Below, in pieces: positions 49,303 to 58,573 of a DNA stretch of 64,000 bases. The position numbers and the translations under genes were made by a program. The notes under the pieces are model-generated. The model made no database searches and was not told the origin of the DNA. It saw only the letters and a program-made list of their open reading frames with translations. Within the stretch, counting starts at the first letter, position 1, and the number at the start of each line of letters is the position of its first letter. The DNA is from Burkholderia sp. PAMC 26561 (GTDB lineage: Bacteria; Pseudomonadota; Gammaproteobacteria; Burkholderiales; Burkholderiaceae), in NCBI RefSeq assembly GCF_001557535.2, contig NZ_CP014306.1, positions 3,100,001-3,164,000 of the forward strand, given 5' to 3'.

Positions 49303-49670
49303 TCAGACCTGGTACGCATTGCGTACCCCCATCCTCAAGCGCCCTCGCGTTCACCCCCGTTCACCCCATCACCTCATGGCTCGCCGCGCTCTTTATCGAC
49401 GCAGAAAAACCGGCTTGGAGATCTTGAAAAACGCGGGTCCGGGTACATCCTATCGGTAGCCGGCAACGGATAGCAAAGTAAGCTAAGATGACATTTTGAA
49501 GCACCGGCTAAACGCCGTGTGGCGGGCAGAAGCGGCATACCGGCAACGGTTTCGCGCCCACCCAAGCGAGCGGTTCTACACCCCGCGGCGCGGGAGAACA
49601 ATTTCCTTGTTTTGGTGTATCGTGGCGAGCATTCAAACGCGGGCCTCGAATTCAGAGAGGTATCTACATA
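49303..49670. other. Intergenic region between ffs and trxA
   Basis: About 370 bp holding the divergent upstream signals of ffs and trxA. No coding region with credible homology is seen. The last 20 nt include AGAGAGG, the trxA ribosome site. Confidence 0.5.
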
Positions 49671-49997
49671 ATGAGCGAATCGATCAAACATATTAGCGAC
49701 GCATCCTTTGACCAGGACGTCACGAAGTCGGATAAACCCGTTCTGCTCGACTTCTGGGCCGAATGGTGCGGTCCCTGCAAGATGATTGCGCCCATCCTCG
49801 ACGAAGTTGCCAAGGATTACGGCGACCGCCTGCAAATCGCGAAGATCAATGTGGATGAACACCAATCCACGCCCGTGAAGTTCGGTGTGCGCGGCATCCC
49901 CACGCTGATCCTCTTCAAGAACGGCGCGGTTGCAGCGCAAAAGGTCGGCGCCTTGTCGAAGTCGCAATTGACAGCGTTTCTGGACAGCAACCTGTGA
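49671..49997 (+). CDS. trxA: Thioredoxin 1
   Basis: Cytoplasmic disulfide reductase with the active site WCGPCK at residues 32-37 in [18 protein letters not shown], and the cis-Pro in [11 protein letters not shown]. 108 aa, normal. AGAGAGG ribosome site 9 nt before ATG. Upstream of rho in the usual trxA-rho order. Confidence 0.97.
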   Translation: MSESIKHISDASFDQDVTKSDKPVLLDFWAEWCGPCKMIAPILDEVAKDYGDRLQIAKINVDEHQSTPVKFGVRGIPTLILFKNGAVAAQKVGALSKSQLTAFLDSNL

Positions 49998-50331
49998 GGT
50001 TGAATCCGGGACGCCGGCGTCAGGCAACTGATTCGGCGACCCGGATTCAGCAGCAAGTCTGCATTAGTGCACGGCCTGGCTTCGGTGCCCGGCCACGCAA
50101 GTAAAAAGCAAGTAAAAGCGATTAGCTGCACCTGTGGGATTCCCGCTAAATGTTGTGCGACCACAACATGCGCGCGTTCCATCGCCACCAGGCCTTTTCG
50201 AGGCTCCGTCGGCATGTGCTATGCTAGAATCCTAAGACTGCAAGACCAAGACGGTTTAGGTCCTTGAGCGTTCAGCTCACTTCTCCTCCCAAATTCTCTG
50301 TTGTACCTCTTCTCCCTGGCGGGAAATCCGT
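49998..50331 (+). promoter_or_regulatory. trxA-rho intergenic region with stem-loops and candidate rho promoter
   Basis: No gene seen in 334 bp. A 10-bp inverted repeat TGAATCCGGG (50001-50010) / CCCGGATTCA (50040-50049) begins right after the trxA stop; ATGTTGTG-CGAC-CACAACAT (50150-50169) is a second perfect hairpin. An extended -10 TGC-TAGAAT ends at 50230, leaving about a 95-nt leader before rho. Rho is autoregulated in E. coli through its leader, so this one could be also (inference). Confidence 0.45.
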
Positions 50332-51597
50332 ATGCATTTATCCGAGCTCAAGTCTCAGCACGTCTCCGCATTGATCGAAATGGCCAATGGCCTGGAGATC
50401 GAAAACGCCAATCGCCTGCGCAAGCAGGAATTGATGTTCGCGATTCTTAAAAAGCGCGCCAAGACCGGCGACACGATTTTCGGCGACGGCACGCTCGAAG
50501 TATTGCCGGACGGCTTCGGCTTCCTCCGCTCACCCGAGACTTCATACCTCGCCAGCACGGACGATATCTACATCAGCCCGTCGCAGATTCGCCGCTTCAA
50601 CCTGCATACCGGCGACACCATCGAAGGCGAAGTGCGCACCCCGAAAGACGGCGAGCGTTATTTCGCGCTGGTCAAGGTGGACAAGGTCAACGGCCAGGCG
50701 CCGGAAGCCTCGAAGCACAAGATCATGTTCGAGAACCTGACGCCGCTGCACCCGAACAAGCCGCTGCCGCTCGAGCGCGAAATGCGCGGAGAGGAAAACG
50801 TGACGGGCCGGATCATCGACATGATCTCGCCTATCGGCAAGGGGCAGCGCGGGTTGCTGGTGGCATCGCCGAAATCGGGCAAGACCGTGATGCTGCAGCA
50901 CATTGCGCACGCCATCAAATCGAACCACCCGGATATCGTGCTGTTCGTGCTGCTGATTGACGAACGCCCGGAAGAAGTGACGGAAATGCAGCGCTCGGTG
51001 GTCGGCGAAGTAATCGCCTCCACCTTCGACGAACCCGCCGCGCGCCACGTGCAAGTCGCGGAAATGGTGATCGAAAAGGCCAAGCGCCTGGTCGAGATGA
51101 AGCACGACGTGGTCATCCTGCTCGACTCCATCACGCGTCTCGCGCGCGCCTACAACACGGTCGTGCCGGCTTCGGGCAAGGTGCTGACCGGTGGTGTGGA
51201 TGCCAACGCGCTGCAACGTCCGAAGCGGTTCTTCGGCGCGGCGCGCAATATCGAGGAAGGCGGATCGCTGACCATCATCGGTACGGCACTGATCGAAACC
51301 GGCAGCCGCATGGACGACGTGATCTACGAAGAGTTCAAGGGCACCGGCAACATGGAAGTGCATCTGGAACGCCGTCTTGCTGAAAAGCGGGTTTATCCGT
51401 CGATCAACCTGAACAAGTCGGGCACGCGCCGCGAAGAACTGCTCATCAAGCCTGACCTGCTCCAAAAGGTCTGGGTGCTGCGCAAGTTCATTCACGACAT
51501 GGACGAAGTCGAATCCATGGAATTCCTGCTCGACAAGATCCGCCAGACCAAGAACAACGCTGAATTCTTCGATCTGATGCGCCGCGGCGGTAGTTGA
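50332..51597 (+). CDS. rho: Transcription termination factor Rho
   Basis: Hexameric RNA helicase. N-terminal helical part [23 protein letters not shown]-binding cold-shock-like domain with GFGFLR and [16 protein letters not shown], Walker [12 protein letters not shown]-loop and R-loop region [20 protein letters not shown], and Walker [17 protein letters not shown]. 421 aa, normal. Followed by a strong terminator. Confidence 0.97.
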   Translation: MHLSELKSQHVSALIEMANGLEIENANRLRKQELMFAILKKRAKTGDTIFGDGTLEVLPDGFGFLRSPETSYLASTDDIYISPSQIRRFNLHTGDTIEGEVRTPKDGERYFALVKVDKVNGQAPEASKHKIMFENLTPLHPNKPLPLEREMRGEENVTGRIIDMISPIGKGQRGLLVASPKSGKTVMLQHIAHAIKSNHPDIVLFVLLIDERPEEVTEMQRSVVGEVIASTFDEPAARHVQVAEMVIEKAKRLVEMKHDVVILLDSITRLARAYNTVVPASGKVLTGGVDANALQRPKRFFGAARNIEEGGSLTIIGTALIETGSRMDDVIYEEFKGTGNMEVHLERRLAEKRVYPSINLNKSGTRREELLIKPDLLQKVWVLRKFIHDMDEVESMEFLLDKIRQTKNNAEFFDLMRRGGS

Positions 51598-51625
51598 GCC
51601 CCGACGGTCCAACCGAACACGAAAG

Positions 51626-51652
51626 CCGTCCGCATTGCGGGCGGTTTTTTTT
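51626..51652 (+). terminator. Intrinsic terminator after rho
   Basis: CCGTCCGC (51626-51633) / GCGGGCGG (51637-51644) stem with one G-U pair, 3-nt loop and T8. Confidence 0.88.
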
Positions 51653-51681
51653 CGCCCATCGAAACCTATACCAGGATTCCA

Positions 51682-51715
51682 AACGTGTACGTTCACGTTC
51701 ATGTTGATCTATAAT
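51682..51715 (+). promoter_or_regulatory. Candidate MerR operator and -10 element
   Basis: AACGTG-TACGTT-CACGTT (51682-51699) contains an inverted repeat AACGTG/CACGTT around a 6-nt centre and three tandem nACGTT/nATGTT hexamers (51688-51705). A perfect TATAAT follows at 51710-51715. MerR regulators bind between -35 and -10 of their own promoter, which fits this position about 45 nt before the gene. Confidence 0.5.
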
Positions 51716-51757
51716 TCAGGGAAACCTTTCTCGCCGGAACGCAAACCGGCCAACGTC

Positions 51758-52237
51758 ATGTCCGAAGAACTTCTGACCGTGCGCGACGCCGCCGAGCGGC
51801 TCGGAGTCACGCCCCGCACGCTGAAATACTATGAAGAACGCGGCCTTGTTGTGCCGAGCCGGAGCGAGGGGCGGTATCGGCTATACGACGCAGACGATCT
51901 GGAACGGTTTGGGCGCATTCTCCGGCTTCGCTCGCTCGGATTCTCGCTGCACGGGATTGTCGAGATGCTCAAGCGGCCGCTCGAAAAAACCGATGCGGGC
52001 CACAACCGTTATTCGCCGGATTCGCTGGCCGGAATCAAGAACGGCTTGCAACAGCAACTCGATGCCATCGATACCCGTATCGAAAACGTGCGTCGAGAAC
52101 TGAAAGAAGCGCAGACCGTACGCGCGGAGCTGCGGCTCGATCTGGATTACGTGGAAGCGCGGCTTGCGGGCCAATCCGCCGAAGCGCTCCTCGAACAACA
52201 ATCGAAGACGCGCGCCAAACCGGGGAGCAAGAAGTAA
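51758..52237 (+). CDS. MerR family transcriptional regulator
   Basis: DNA-binding regulator with an N-terminal winged HTH (LTVRDAAERLGVTPRTLKYYEERGLVVPSRSEGRYRLYDADDLERFGRI, residues about 5-55) and a C-terminal coiled-coil dimerisation helix (QQQLDAIDTRIENVRRELKEAQ). No Cys cluster of metal or redox sensors is visible, so the ligand is probably organic or it responds to stress otherwise. 159 aa from ATG 51758. Its stop overlaps the ATG of the MFS gene (TAATG), suggesting it controls that exporter. Confidence 0.88.
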   Translation: MSEELLTVRDAAERLGVTPRTLKYYEERGLVVPSRSEGRYRLYDADDLERFGRILRLRSLGFSLHGIVEMLKRPLEKTDAGHNRYSPDSLAGIKNGLQQQLDAIDTRIENVRRELKEAQTVRAELRLDLDYVEARLAGQSAEALLEQQSKTRAKPGSKK

Positions 52238-53784
52238 TGAGCGCGCGGGCGCCGGTATTTGCAGTCGAGCGGCTGCGAGGCGACTTCTTCCCGTGGGTGC
52301 TGGCGCTGGTAACGGGCCTCGATTACTTCGATAACGCCATCTTCTCGTTCTTCGCGAGCTACATTGCGGGCGGCATCAATGCATCGCCGGACGAGCTCGT
52401 GTGGTCATCGAGTGCTTACGCGGTCGCGGCCGTGCTCGGGATCTTGCAGCAGCAATGGTGGGTCGACCGGCTGGGGCATCGGCGATACGTGGCTGGTTGC
52501 ATGTTGTTCTACGCGTGCGGCGCGATCCTGTCGGCGCTCGCAGAAACCTCGCTGGAACTCACGTTCACACGCGGCCTTCAAGGCTACTTCATCGGTCCGA
52601 TGATGGGCGCCTGCCGCATCCTGATCCAGATCAGCTTCACGCCGCAAAAACGCGCCGGCGCGACGCGCGCGTTCCTGCTGCTGATCGTGGGCAGCAGCGC
52701 GATCGCGCCGTTGTTCGGCGGCTGGCTGGTATCGCATTTCGACTGGCGCGCGTTGTTCGCATGCACGGCGCCGGTGGGTTTCGCGTTCGCGGGCCTTGCG
52801 ATGCTCGCGTTGCCCGATTCGGGCAATGTTCATCGCGATGAACGCGGCGCCACGTCCTTCTGGCCATATCTGGTGTTTGCGTTCGCCCAGGGCGCATTGC
52901 AAATCGTGATGCAACAGGTGCGCTTCGAGCACTTCACCACCTCGCCGACGCTCGTGATGCTGACGGCAGCCGGCATCGGCACGCTGGTCTGGTTTGCGTG
53001 GCATCAGTGGCATCACCCGGCCCCACTCGTTCGCCTTCACGCGCTGCGCGAGCGTTCGTTCCAGGTTGGCCTCGTGCTGTACATGCTCTACTACTTCGAG
53101 TCCACGGGATTCAGCTATCTGATCTCGCGGTTTCTGGAACAAGGACTGGGCTATCCAGTTCAGAATGCCGGACGGCTCGTGGGGATGACGTCGCTGATAT
53201 CGGGTTCGGCGCTCTTCCTTTATTTCAAATATACGAAGTACGTCACGCGGAAGAAATGGATCATCGTGCCGGGGTTTGCGATTGCAGCGCTGGTCGGGTG
53301 GATCATGACGCGCATGTCGCCGGGCGTGGCGCAAATCGATCTCATCCTGCCGATGCTGCTGCGCGGCTTGCTGTTGCTGTTCATCGTGCTGCCGGTGGCG
53401 AACCTCACGTTCAAGATCTTCGCCATAGAAGAGTTCACGCATGGCTACCGGCTGAAGAATATCGTGCGGCAGTTGACGCTCTCGTTTGCGACGGCGGCGG
53501 TGATCATCGTGGAGCAGCACAGGCAGGCGCTGCATCAATCGCGGCTCGCCGAAGCCGTGAATCCGTACAATCCGGAGTTCCAGAACGCCGCAGGCACGCT
53601 GGCGCACGGGTTTGCCGCTGCCGGCCATACGGCCGGTGAGGCTCACGCGCTCGCCCTCGTGACGATTTCCCGTATGGTTACGCAGCAGGCGAGTTTCCTG
53701 GCGTCGCTCGATGGCTTTTATTTCCTGATGGGCGTCGCGATTTGCGGTGGTCTGTTCGCGGCATGGCAAAAACAGATTGACTGA
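52237..53784 (+). CDS. MFS transporter, DHA2/EmrB-like
   Basis: Major facilitator with about 14 membrane helices. The loop 2-3 region WWVDRLGHRRYVAGCML is the motif A equivalent, and FTRGLQGYFIGPMMGACRIL resembles motif C-like helix 4/5 regions of DHA2 drug exporters. 515 aa. Overlaps the MerR regulator by 1 nt; a regulator-exporter pair for a toxic or signalling compound is likely. No periplasmic adaptor (EmrA) gene is nearby. Confidence 0.86.
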   Translation: MSARAPVFAVERLRGDFFPWVLALVTGLDYFDNAIFSFFASYIAGGINASPDELVWSSSAYAVAAVLGILQQQWWVDRLGHRRYVAGCMLFYACGAILSALAETSLELTFTRGLQGYFIGPMMGACRILIQISFTPQKRAGATRAFLLLIVGSSAIAPLFGGWLVSHFDWRALFACTAPVGFAFAGLAMLALPDSGNVHRDERGATSFWPYLVFAFAQGALQIVMQQVRFEHFTTSPTLVMLTAAGIGTLVWFAWHQWHHPAPLVRLHALRERSFQVGLVLYMLYYFESTGFSYLISRFLEQGLGYPVQNAGRLVGMTSLISGSALFLYFKYTKYVTRKKWIIVPGFAIAALVGWIMTRMSPGVAQIDLILPMLLRGLLLLFIVLPVANLTFKIFAIEEFTHGYRLKNIVRQLTLSFATAAVIIVEQHRQALHQSRLAEAVNPYNPEFQNAAGTLAHGFAAAGHTAGEAHALALVTISRMVTQQASFLASLDGFYFLMGVAICGGLFAAWQKQID

Positions 53785-53808
53785 ATTCGAGAGACTGACA
53801 CGGACCTC

Positions 53809-54633
53809 ATGGCCAATTTTCTGACCCGGCTGATCGGCGGGAATCGTCGCGAACGGGCGCTGCGCAAGTACGCGATCGATGACGCGCTATGGCAAGCCAC
53901 GTTCGACCGGCTGCCGTTTTTCGGCCATCTTAGTGCTGGCGACCTGGAGCGTCTGCGTGAGAACACGACGCTTTTCATCGCCGAGAAGGAATTTTCGACG
54001 GCGCACGATCTGCCGCTGACCGACGCGATGATCGTCTCCATCGCCTTGCAGGCCTGCCTGCCGGTGCTGAACCTGAGCCTGGAGTTGTATCGCGGATGGG
54101 TGGGCGTGATCGTGTACCCGGGCGAGTTCGTCATCAAGAAAACGGTCGAGGACGAGGACGGCGTGGTGCATGAGATCGAACACGACGCCAGCGGGGAGGC
54201 TTGGGAAGGCGGCCCGGTGGTGTTGTCGTGGGAGGACGCGCAGATGACCGACGGGGAGGACGCGTACAACGTCGTGATCCATGAGTTCGCGCACAAGATC
54301 GACATGCTCAACGGCGAGGCGGATGGACACCCGCCGCTCTACCGCAAATGGCATGCGCCGCTCGATTCCGTGGCCTGGAACGATGTCTTCGATCATGCCT
54401 ACGACCATTTCTGCGCTCAAGTCGACGCCGTTTCCGACCGCCGATGGAACCGTTTCGAGCGCGAATCCCTGATCGATCCGTACGCGGCCGACCATCCGTC
54501 GGAGTTTTTCGCGGTGTGCAGCGAGGCCCTGTTCGTGAAACCGGCGGCCTTCGAACGGGACTATCCCGAGTTGTATCGGCTGCTCGCGCGTTACTACCGG
54601 CAAGACCCGGCGAACGTGGGCGCGCTTTCGTAA
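53809..54633 (+). CDS. mtfA: MtfA-like zinc peptidase (M90)
   Basis: Zinc-dependent aminopeptidase related to E. coli MtfA, which binds the repressor Mlc. The zinc motif is VVIHEFAHKIDMLNGEADG (HEFAH, about residues 150-154), with the downstream ESLIDPYAADHPSEFFAVCSE giving the third ligand Glu. N-terminal LPFFGHLSAGDLERLRENTTLFI is family-typical. 274 aa. 24 bp after the MFS stop, so possibly in the same transcript. Confidence 0.9.
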   Translation: MANFLTRLIGGNRRERALRKYAIDDALWQATFDRLPFFGHLSAGDLERLRENTTLFIAEKEFSTAHDLPLTDAMIVSIALQACLPVLNLSLELYRGWVGVIVYPGEFVIKKTVEDEDGVVHEIEHDASGEAWEGGPVVLSWEDAQMTDGEDAYNVVIHEFAHKIDMLNGEADGHPPLYRKWHAPLDSVAWNDVFDHAYDHFCAQVDAVSDRRWNRFERESLIDPYAADHPSEFFAVCSEALFVKPAAFERDYPELYRLLARYYRQDPANVGALS

Positions 54634-54682
54634 GCGCCTGGCCAGAGGGCCCCAAAAACATGCCAGGCGACTGATTTTCTGG

Positions 54683-54688
54683 CATAAT
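54683..54688 (+). promoter_or_regulatory. Candidate extended -10 for rpmE2
   Basis: TGG-CATAAT, an extended -10 pattern, about 110 nt before the rpmE2 start and just after mtfA. No clear -35. Confidence 0.35.
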
Positions 54689-54797
54689 CCACGGTTTTCG
54701 ACCTCAGGCAAGTGGCTCGCGCTCGGGAAAAGTGACAAACGTCATACTGAGCGCACGTTGAGCGGGCTGGCTACCAACAGATACCAAAGGAAAGACC

Positions 54798-55052
54798 ATG
54801 AAAGAAGGCATTCACCCGAATTACCGCGAAGTGCTGTTCGTCGACATGTCGAATGATTTCAAATTCATTACGCGTTCGACCATCAACACGCGCGAAACCG
54901 GCGAGTTCGAAGGCAAGCAGTACCCGCTGGCAAAGATCGAAGTGTCGTCGGAATCGCATCCGTTCTACACCGGTCAGCAAAAGATCATGGACACGGCCGG
55001 CCGTGTCGAGAAGTTCAACAAGAAGTTCGCAGCGTTCTCGTCGAAGAAGTAA
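54798..55052 (+). CDS. rpmE2: 50S ribosomal protein L31, type B
   Basis: Zinc-free paralogue of L31. [23 protein letters not shown] and [24 protein letters not shown] are diagnostic; the CxxC zinc pairs of type A are absent. 84 aa. AAAGGAAAG ribosome site. In other bacteria Zur controls type B L31, but I see no clear Zur box here. Followed by a terminator. Confidence 0.95.
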   Translation: MKEGIHPNYREVLFVDMSNDFKFITRSTINTRETGEFEGKQYPLAKIEVSSESHPFYTGQQKIMDTAGRVEKFNKKFAAFSSKK

Positions 55053-55076
55053 TTCAGCAGAATTGCAGCACTGAAG

Positions 55077-55103
55077 AAAGGCAGCGAAAGCTGCCTTTTT
55101 TTT
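55077..55103 (+). terminator. Intrinsic terminator after rpmE2
   Basis: AAAGGCAGC-GAAA-GCTGCCTTT hairpin with a GNRA-type loop followed by T7-8. Confidence 0.9.
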
Positions 55104-55308
55104 CGCTTGAATTTTCGTCGGAAGCCCGTCGTCTACGCACCGCAACGACGCACGCGACGGCTCCCGTCTACAATGCCGGATTCGTTAAAAATTGCACTAA
55201 CTAAAAAGTGACGAAAAAGCGTCACGAAAACCGCGCGCTCCCGGGCTTGCCAGCCTTGATCCAGCGCCGCCGCTTCGCCCAATCCGTTCTGTTTCCTGTC
55301 GCCACCGC

Positions 55309-57072
55309 ATGCGAAATGTCATCCGTCTGACCGCCTCCGCAACCAGCGCCCTGCCGCGCTGGCTGCTGCTGACCATTTGTATCGTCTATGCGTCGTTTGG
55401 CCTGTTCGGCCGCGATCCGTGGAAAAACGAGGACGCGGCAGGTTTCGGCGTGATGTGGACGATGGCCAACGGCAGCGTCAAGGACTGGCTATTGCCGAAT
55501 CTGGTCGGCAAGGCGCTGACCTCCGACGGCCCGTTCATCTATTGGTTCGGCGCGGGTTTCATTCGCCTGCTGAGCCCTTGGGTCGATGCCAGCAACGCTT
55601 CGCGGGTCGTCACCGGCCTGCTCTTTTGTATTGCGTGCGCGTTTGTCTGGTACACGGCGTATTTGCTCGGCCGCCGCGACGAAGCGCAGCCCTTCAAGTA
55701 CGCGTTCGGCGGCGAACCGGAACCGCGTGACTACGGCCGCACGCTCGCCGACGGCGCCCTGCTCATTTTGCTCGCCTGCTTTGGTCTCGCCGAGCGTGGC
55801 CACGAAACCACGCCTCAGCTTGCCCAGTTCGCCGGTACCGCCATGCTCGTGTACGGCCTCGTGCGCAGTTGCGATAAACCCATTCAAGGCGCGCTCATCT
55901 GGGGCGCGGCGATCGGCCTTGTTGGTTTGTCGAGCAGTCCGGTGCTGGTGCTTGCACTCCTGATCTGCACGCTGGCCATGACCGTGATCGTGCGTGAAGT
56001 GCGGCCGTTTTATCTGCTCGTGCTCGGCGTGCCGGTCGCGGCCATTCTGATCGGCGCGTGGGTCTGGCCGGTGCTGCATCTTTACCCGGACGACGGCGAG
56101 TGGTGGCTGCGCCAATGGTGGCGTCATAGTTTCGACGCGTTCTCCGGCTCGCCGATCCCGGCGCTGTCCTACGCAATCAAGAACCTGCCGCTATTCACCT
56201 GGCCCGCATGGCCGCTCGCCATCTGGACCTTCGTGAGCTGGTCGGGACTGCGGCGTTCGCCGCACGTGGCAGTGCCGGTATCGGTGATCGGGCCGTTGCT
56301 GGTGCTCGTGATCCTGCAAAGTCATCAGTCGAACCGGCTTTTCATGTTGCTGCTGCCGCCGCTGTCGGTGCTCGCCACGTTCGCCTTGCCCACGCTCAAG
56401 CGCGGCGCGATCAACGCCATCGACTGGTTCGCCATGCTGAGCTTCACCCTGCTCGCCACCTTCGTCTGGCTGGTCTGGACTGCCGGCTTGTACGGTTTCC
56501 CGGCGCCGCTCGCGCGCAACCTGGCGCGCCTCGCGCCGGGGTTCCAGCCTGAATTCAAGATCCTGTCGTTCGTGTGCGCGGTCGCCGTGACGGTCTGCTG
56601 GTTCTCGCTCGCGCGCTGGCGCCTCGCGCGGCATCCGAAGGTCTTGTGGCGCAGCGTGGTGCTGTCGAGCGCCGGCACGACGCTGATGTGGGTGCTGCTG
56701 ATGACACTGTGGCTGCCGGTCGTGAACTACAGCCGGACGTATCGCGACGTGGCGGAGCAGATTGCCGATCATCTCCCGGCCGACTACACGTGCATTTCCC
56801 CGGTACGTCTGGGCGATGCGCAGATCGCAACGTTCGCATATTTCGGCGGCATGCACTTCGCCTTCGATGAAGACTGCGACGTCATCCTGCGCCAGGACAC
56901 GCAGGACTACGGCGAGCCGTCGTCCATTTCCACGTTCGTCTGGAAGCTCGTCTGGGAAGGCCGCCGCGTCGCCGACCGTGACGAACGCTTCCGGCTGTAC
57001 GTGCGCATCGAGCGGCCGGTTCCGCCCGTCAGAAGGCCTGGGCCGAAGCCGTTGCGCCGGGGCACGAACTGA
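55309..57072 (+). CDS. ArnT/PMT-like (GT39 family) membrane glycosyltransferase
   Basis: Polytopic inner-membrane protein with about 11-12 helices and a C-terminal soluble part, of the dolichyl-phosphate-mannose protein mannosyltransferase/ArnT type. GLFGRDPWKNEDAAGFGVMW in the first periplasmic loop has the Asp/Glu pair expected of GT-C enzymes, followed by LPNLVGKALTSDGPFIYW. Likely transfers a lipid-linked sugar to a lipid or protein in the periplasm; acceptor unknown. 587 aa. Its stop is 2 nt before the MATE ATG. Preceded by a small hairpin GTGACG-AAAAAG-CGTCAC at 55208-55225. Confidence 0.82.
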   Translation: MRNVIRLTASATSALPRWLLLTICIVYASFGLFGRDPWKNEDAAGFGVMWTMANGSVKDWLLPNLVGKALTSDGPFIYWFGAGFIRLLSPWVDASNASRVVTGLLFCIACAFVWYTAYLLGRRDEAQPFKYAFGGEPEPRDYGRTLADGALLILLACFGLAERGHETTPQLAQFAGTAMLVYGLVRSCDKPIQGALIWGAAIGLVGLSSSPVLVLALLICTLAMTVIVREVRPFYLLVLGVPVAAILIGAWVWPVLHLYPDDGEWWLRQWWRHSFDAFSGSPIPALSYAIKNLPLFTWPAWPLAIWTFVSWSGLRRSPHVAVPVSVIGPLLVLVILQSHQSNRLFMLLLPPLSVLATFALPTLKRGAINAIDWFAMLSFTLLATFVWLVWTAGLYGFPAPLARNLARLAPGFQPEFKILSFVCAVAVTVCWFSLARWRLARHPKVLWRSVVLSSAGTTLMWVLLMTLWLPVVNYSRTYRDVAEQIADHLPADYTCISPVRLGDAQIATFAYFGGMHFAFDEDCDVILRQDTQDYGEPSSISTFVWKLVWEGRRVADRDERFRLYVRIERPVPPVRRPGPKPLRRGTN

Positions 57073-57074
57073 CC

Positions 57075-58440
57075 ATGTGGCCGGACGTCCGCAAGATCGC
57101 CGCGTTGGCGTGGCCGGTGCTGATCGGGCAACTGGCGATCATCGCGTTCGGCGTGATCGATACCGCCATGGTCGGCCGCTTCTCCGCGACCCGATCTCGC
57201 CGCGCTCGGCCTGGGTTCATCGATATACATTTCCGTCTACATTGGCCTGACCGGCATCCTCACGGCGTTGCAGCCAATCGCCGGGCAGCTATTCGGCGCG
57301 CGGCAGGAAGCCGAGATCGGCGAGGAAGTGCGCCAGGCGTTGTGGCTGGCGGCGGTGTTATCAGTGATCGGTTTCGTTTGCCTGTACTTCCCGCAACCGC
57401 TCCTGAGCATCGCCGATGCCCCACCCGTCCTGCACGAACGCACCCTCTCCTATTTGCGCATCCTGTCGCTGGGGTTGCCCGCGAGTCTCGCGTTTCGCGT
57501 CTATAGCTCGCTGACCAATGCGGTCGGCAAACCGCGGCTCGTGATGTTCCTGCAAGTCGGCGCGCTGGTGGTGAAGGTGCCGCTCAATTTGTGGTTCATC
57601 TTCGGCGGCTTCGGCATGCCGGCGCTGGGCGGCCCGGGCTGCGCGATCGCCAGCACGCTGATCAACTGGCTGATCGCGATCGTCGGAATGACGGTGCTCG
57701 TACGCGTCGGATTCTTCCGGCCGTTCGGCATCTTCTCGCGGTTTTGCTGGCCCGTCTGGCGACGCCAGAAGGCGCTCCTCAAGCTCGGGATTCCGATGGG
57801 ACTGTCCTATCTCATCGAAGTGACGTCGTACACGTTCATGGCGCTTTTCATCTCGCACTTCGGCACGACGACACTGGCCGGGCATCAGATCACCGGGAAC
57901 ATCGGCGCGGTGCTGTACATGACGCCGCTCTCCATTGGCGTAGCCTCCGCCACGCTCGTCTCGCAGGCAATCGGCGCGCAACATTTCGATGCCGCCCGTT
58001 CCCTCGCACGGCACGGCATCGCGCTCTCGTGCGGGATCGCTGTTGTATATGGCGTCGCGCTGTTCGTGCTGCGGCCCTACGTGCTGATGGCCTACACGCC
58101 GGACGCGCAGATCATTGCCGCAGCCATGCCGCTGCTCGCAATCGTGGTGTTCTACCACCTCTTCGACGCACTCCAGATCACCACGGCCTTCGTGCTGCGC
58201 GCCTACAAGGTCGCCGTCGTGCCGACGGTGATCTATGCCGTTGCGTTATGGGGAATCGGGCTGGGCGGCGGGTATTTGCTTGGCTTCAATGTAGGGGGTT
58301 TTGCGCCTGAATCGCTACAAGGCGCGCGCGGGTTCTGGGTCGCGAATTCGGTGAGCCTGGGAGTGGCGGGCATCGGTCTGTTTCTGTACTGGCGCCGCGT
58401 CAGCCGCCGCCATATCCCCGCCGACGCCAAACCCGCATAG
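57075..58440 (+). pseudogene. MATE (NorM-like) efflux transporter, frameshifted near codon 39
   Basis: Multidrug/Na+ antiporter family with 12 helices, coded in two frames. The first frame gives MWPDVRKIAALAWPVLIGQL... to MVGRFSA, then goes wrong at the CCC run 57190-57192. Removing one C restores TDLAALGLGSSIYISVYIGL and joins exactly to the second frame, which continues to 58440 (RRVSRRHIPADAKPA). The joined product would be 454 aa, the normal MATE length. Without repair, translation could restart at 57268 (390 aa), missing helix 1 and most of helix 2. Either a real mutation or a sequencing error. ATG 57075 is 2 nt after the glycosyltransferase stop. Confidence 0.8.
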
Positions 58441-58532
58441 CATCTTCACGTAACAACGCGCACCCGATGCAAACAATCATCAAATCTTGTCGCACGATGG
58501 AAACAAATGCTTAGCTTAACGTAAGGCTCCGG

Positions 58533-58538
58533 TAAAAT
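58533..58538 (+). promoter_or_regulatory. Candidate -10 upstream of the alpha-2-macroglobulin gene
   Basis: TAAAAT about 36 nt before the start codon; the -35 (TTAGCT, 16-nt spacing) is poor. Weak call. Confidence 0.3.
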
Positions 58539-58573
58539 CGCCAGCGGTTTTGGCTTTTCCCGGAGCGCATTCG

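Noticed and set aside
49147-49473. 108-codon plus-strand open frame
   Set aside because: It runs across the 4.5S RNA gene and its promoter; no homology.
57190-57192. Programmed ribosomal frameshift in the MATE gene
   Set aside because: MATE genes are not known to use one, the CCC run is short, and no downstream stimulatory structure is evident; mutation or sequence error is simpler.
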